From an uncultured Blautia sp. (GTDB lineage: Bacteria; Bacillota; Clostridia; Lachnospirales; Lachnospiraceae), in assembly GCA_900551465.1 (NCBI GenBank), contig URWL01000081.1, positions 1 through 7,510 on the forward strand: a stretch of 7,510 bases of DNA, given 5' to 3'. Under the pieces are notes generated by a model. The model was not told the origin of the DNA, searched no databases, and saw only the letters and a program-made list of their open reading frames with translations. This document shows positions 6,959 through 7,510 of the stretch, in pieces (positions within the stretch are counted from its first letter, which is position 1; each line of letters starts with the position of its first letter). Position numbers and translations under genes: made by a program.

Positions 6959-7510
6959 TTGCAGAACATGACAAAAAACGCACTAAAAGCATCTTTGGAA
7001 AAACTTCTGGCAAAAAAGCCGCTGGATAAGATCACCATCAACGATCTTACCTCCGACTGCGGAATCAGCCGAATGACCTTTTATTATCATTTTAAAGATA
7101 TCTATGACCTGGTAGAATGGGTGTGCCTGGAAAAATCCCGAACAGCTCTCCAGGGAAAAAAAACATATGAATCCTGGCAGGAAGGTCTTCTTCAGATATT
7201 TGAGGCTGTTTATGAAAACAAACCTCTGGTACAGAATGCCTATCGGTCTGTCAGTCGTGAACGAATCGAGAATTATCTTTTTACACTTACTCACGGACTT
7301 ATCATGGAAGTTGTTGAGGAACAGGCAAAAGATCTTCCTATTTCAGAAGAGCACAAGGCCTTTATTGCAGATTTTTATAAATACAGCTTTGTGGGGATCA
7401 TGCTGGACTGGATCAGTCAGGGAATGAAAGCAGATTATCAGTCGATCGCCGAAAACATCTGTACAACGCTTCACGGATGCATTGCCAAATCTATTAATAA
7501 TTATACAACC
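6959..7510 (+). CDS. TetR/AcrR-family transcriptional regulator, 3' end outside window
   Basis: This is a DNA-binding regulator with 184 codons visible and no stop before the right edge; the family averages 180-200 residues, so little is missing. The N-terminal helix-turn-helix is clear: ITINDLTSDCGISRMTFYYHF (about residues 25-45) contains the family hallmark of a recognition helix followed by TFYYHF. The C-terminal part is helical and fits the type of ligand-binding domain found in DhaS-like regulators (TetR_C group), in which the ligand is usually unknown. The start is probably TTG at 6959, chosen by the ribosome binding site; using ATG at 6968 would shorten the protein by three residues. 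The gene diverges from the PTS operon, so it may control that operon, itself or genes to the right; the target cannot be told from the sequence. Confidence 0.88.
   Translation, partial: MQNMTKNALKASLEKLLAKKPLDKITINDLTSDCGISRMTFYYHFKDIYDLVEWVCLEKSRTALQGKKTYESWQEGLLQIFEAVYENKPLVQNAYRSVSRERIENYLFTLTHGLIMEVVEEQAKDLPISEEHKAFIADFYKYSFVGIMLDWISQGMKADYQSIAENICTTLHGCIAKSINNYTT

Overview
The window looks like chromosomal DNA from an anaerobic, low-to-mid GC member of the Clostridia. A Lachnospiraceae-like gut commensal is my best guess, from the style of the proteins, the AGGAGG-type ribosome binding sites and the AT-rich intergenic DNA. This is inference, since no 16S or other marker gene is present. 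Nearly everything is on the minus strand and is housekeeping or sugar-uptake machinery. I see no mobile element, tRNA, rRNA or CRISPR array.

Layout in order of minus-strand transcription (right to left): a GlcNAc/glucose-type PTS permease IIBC gene (5179-6648, nagE-like) is followed by a stand-alone IIA(Glc)-type gene (4633-5118). A strong hairpin lies between them and a rho-independent terminator follows (4555-4596). After an AT-rich, palindrome-rich spacer with a good extended -10 promoter (4461-4489) comes the F-type ATP synthase operon: atpZ-like (4131-4400), atpI (3651-4061), atpB/a (2815-3573), atpE/c (2479-2757), atpF/b (1927-2430), atpH/delta (1391-1930) and atpA/alpha (1-1374, cut by the window edge). 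The expected atpG, atpD and atpC would lie beyond position 1. Diverging from the PTS operon, on the plus strand, is a TetR-family regulator (6959-7510, running off the right edge) with a near-consensus promoter and a probable TTG start.

How the parts work together: the PTS genes would import and phosphorylate an amino sugar or glucose, with IIA passing phosphate from HPr to the IIB cysteine. The ATP synthase couples ATP hydrolysis or synthesis to an ion gradient across the same membrane. Its c subunit has two carboxylates (E33 and E66) plus T67, a pattern known from Na+-translocating rotors of anaerobes, so the coupling ion may be Na+.

I did not find a clearly new system. The items most worth a second look are regulatory: a Rex-like palindrome upstream of the atp promoter, a 35-nt symmetric stem-loop in the PTS leader, and the hairpin between the IIBC and IIA genes. 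The ion-binding signature of the c subunit also deserves attention.
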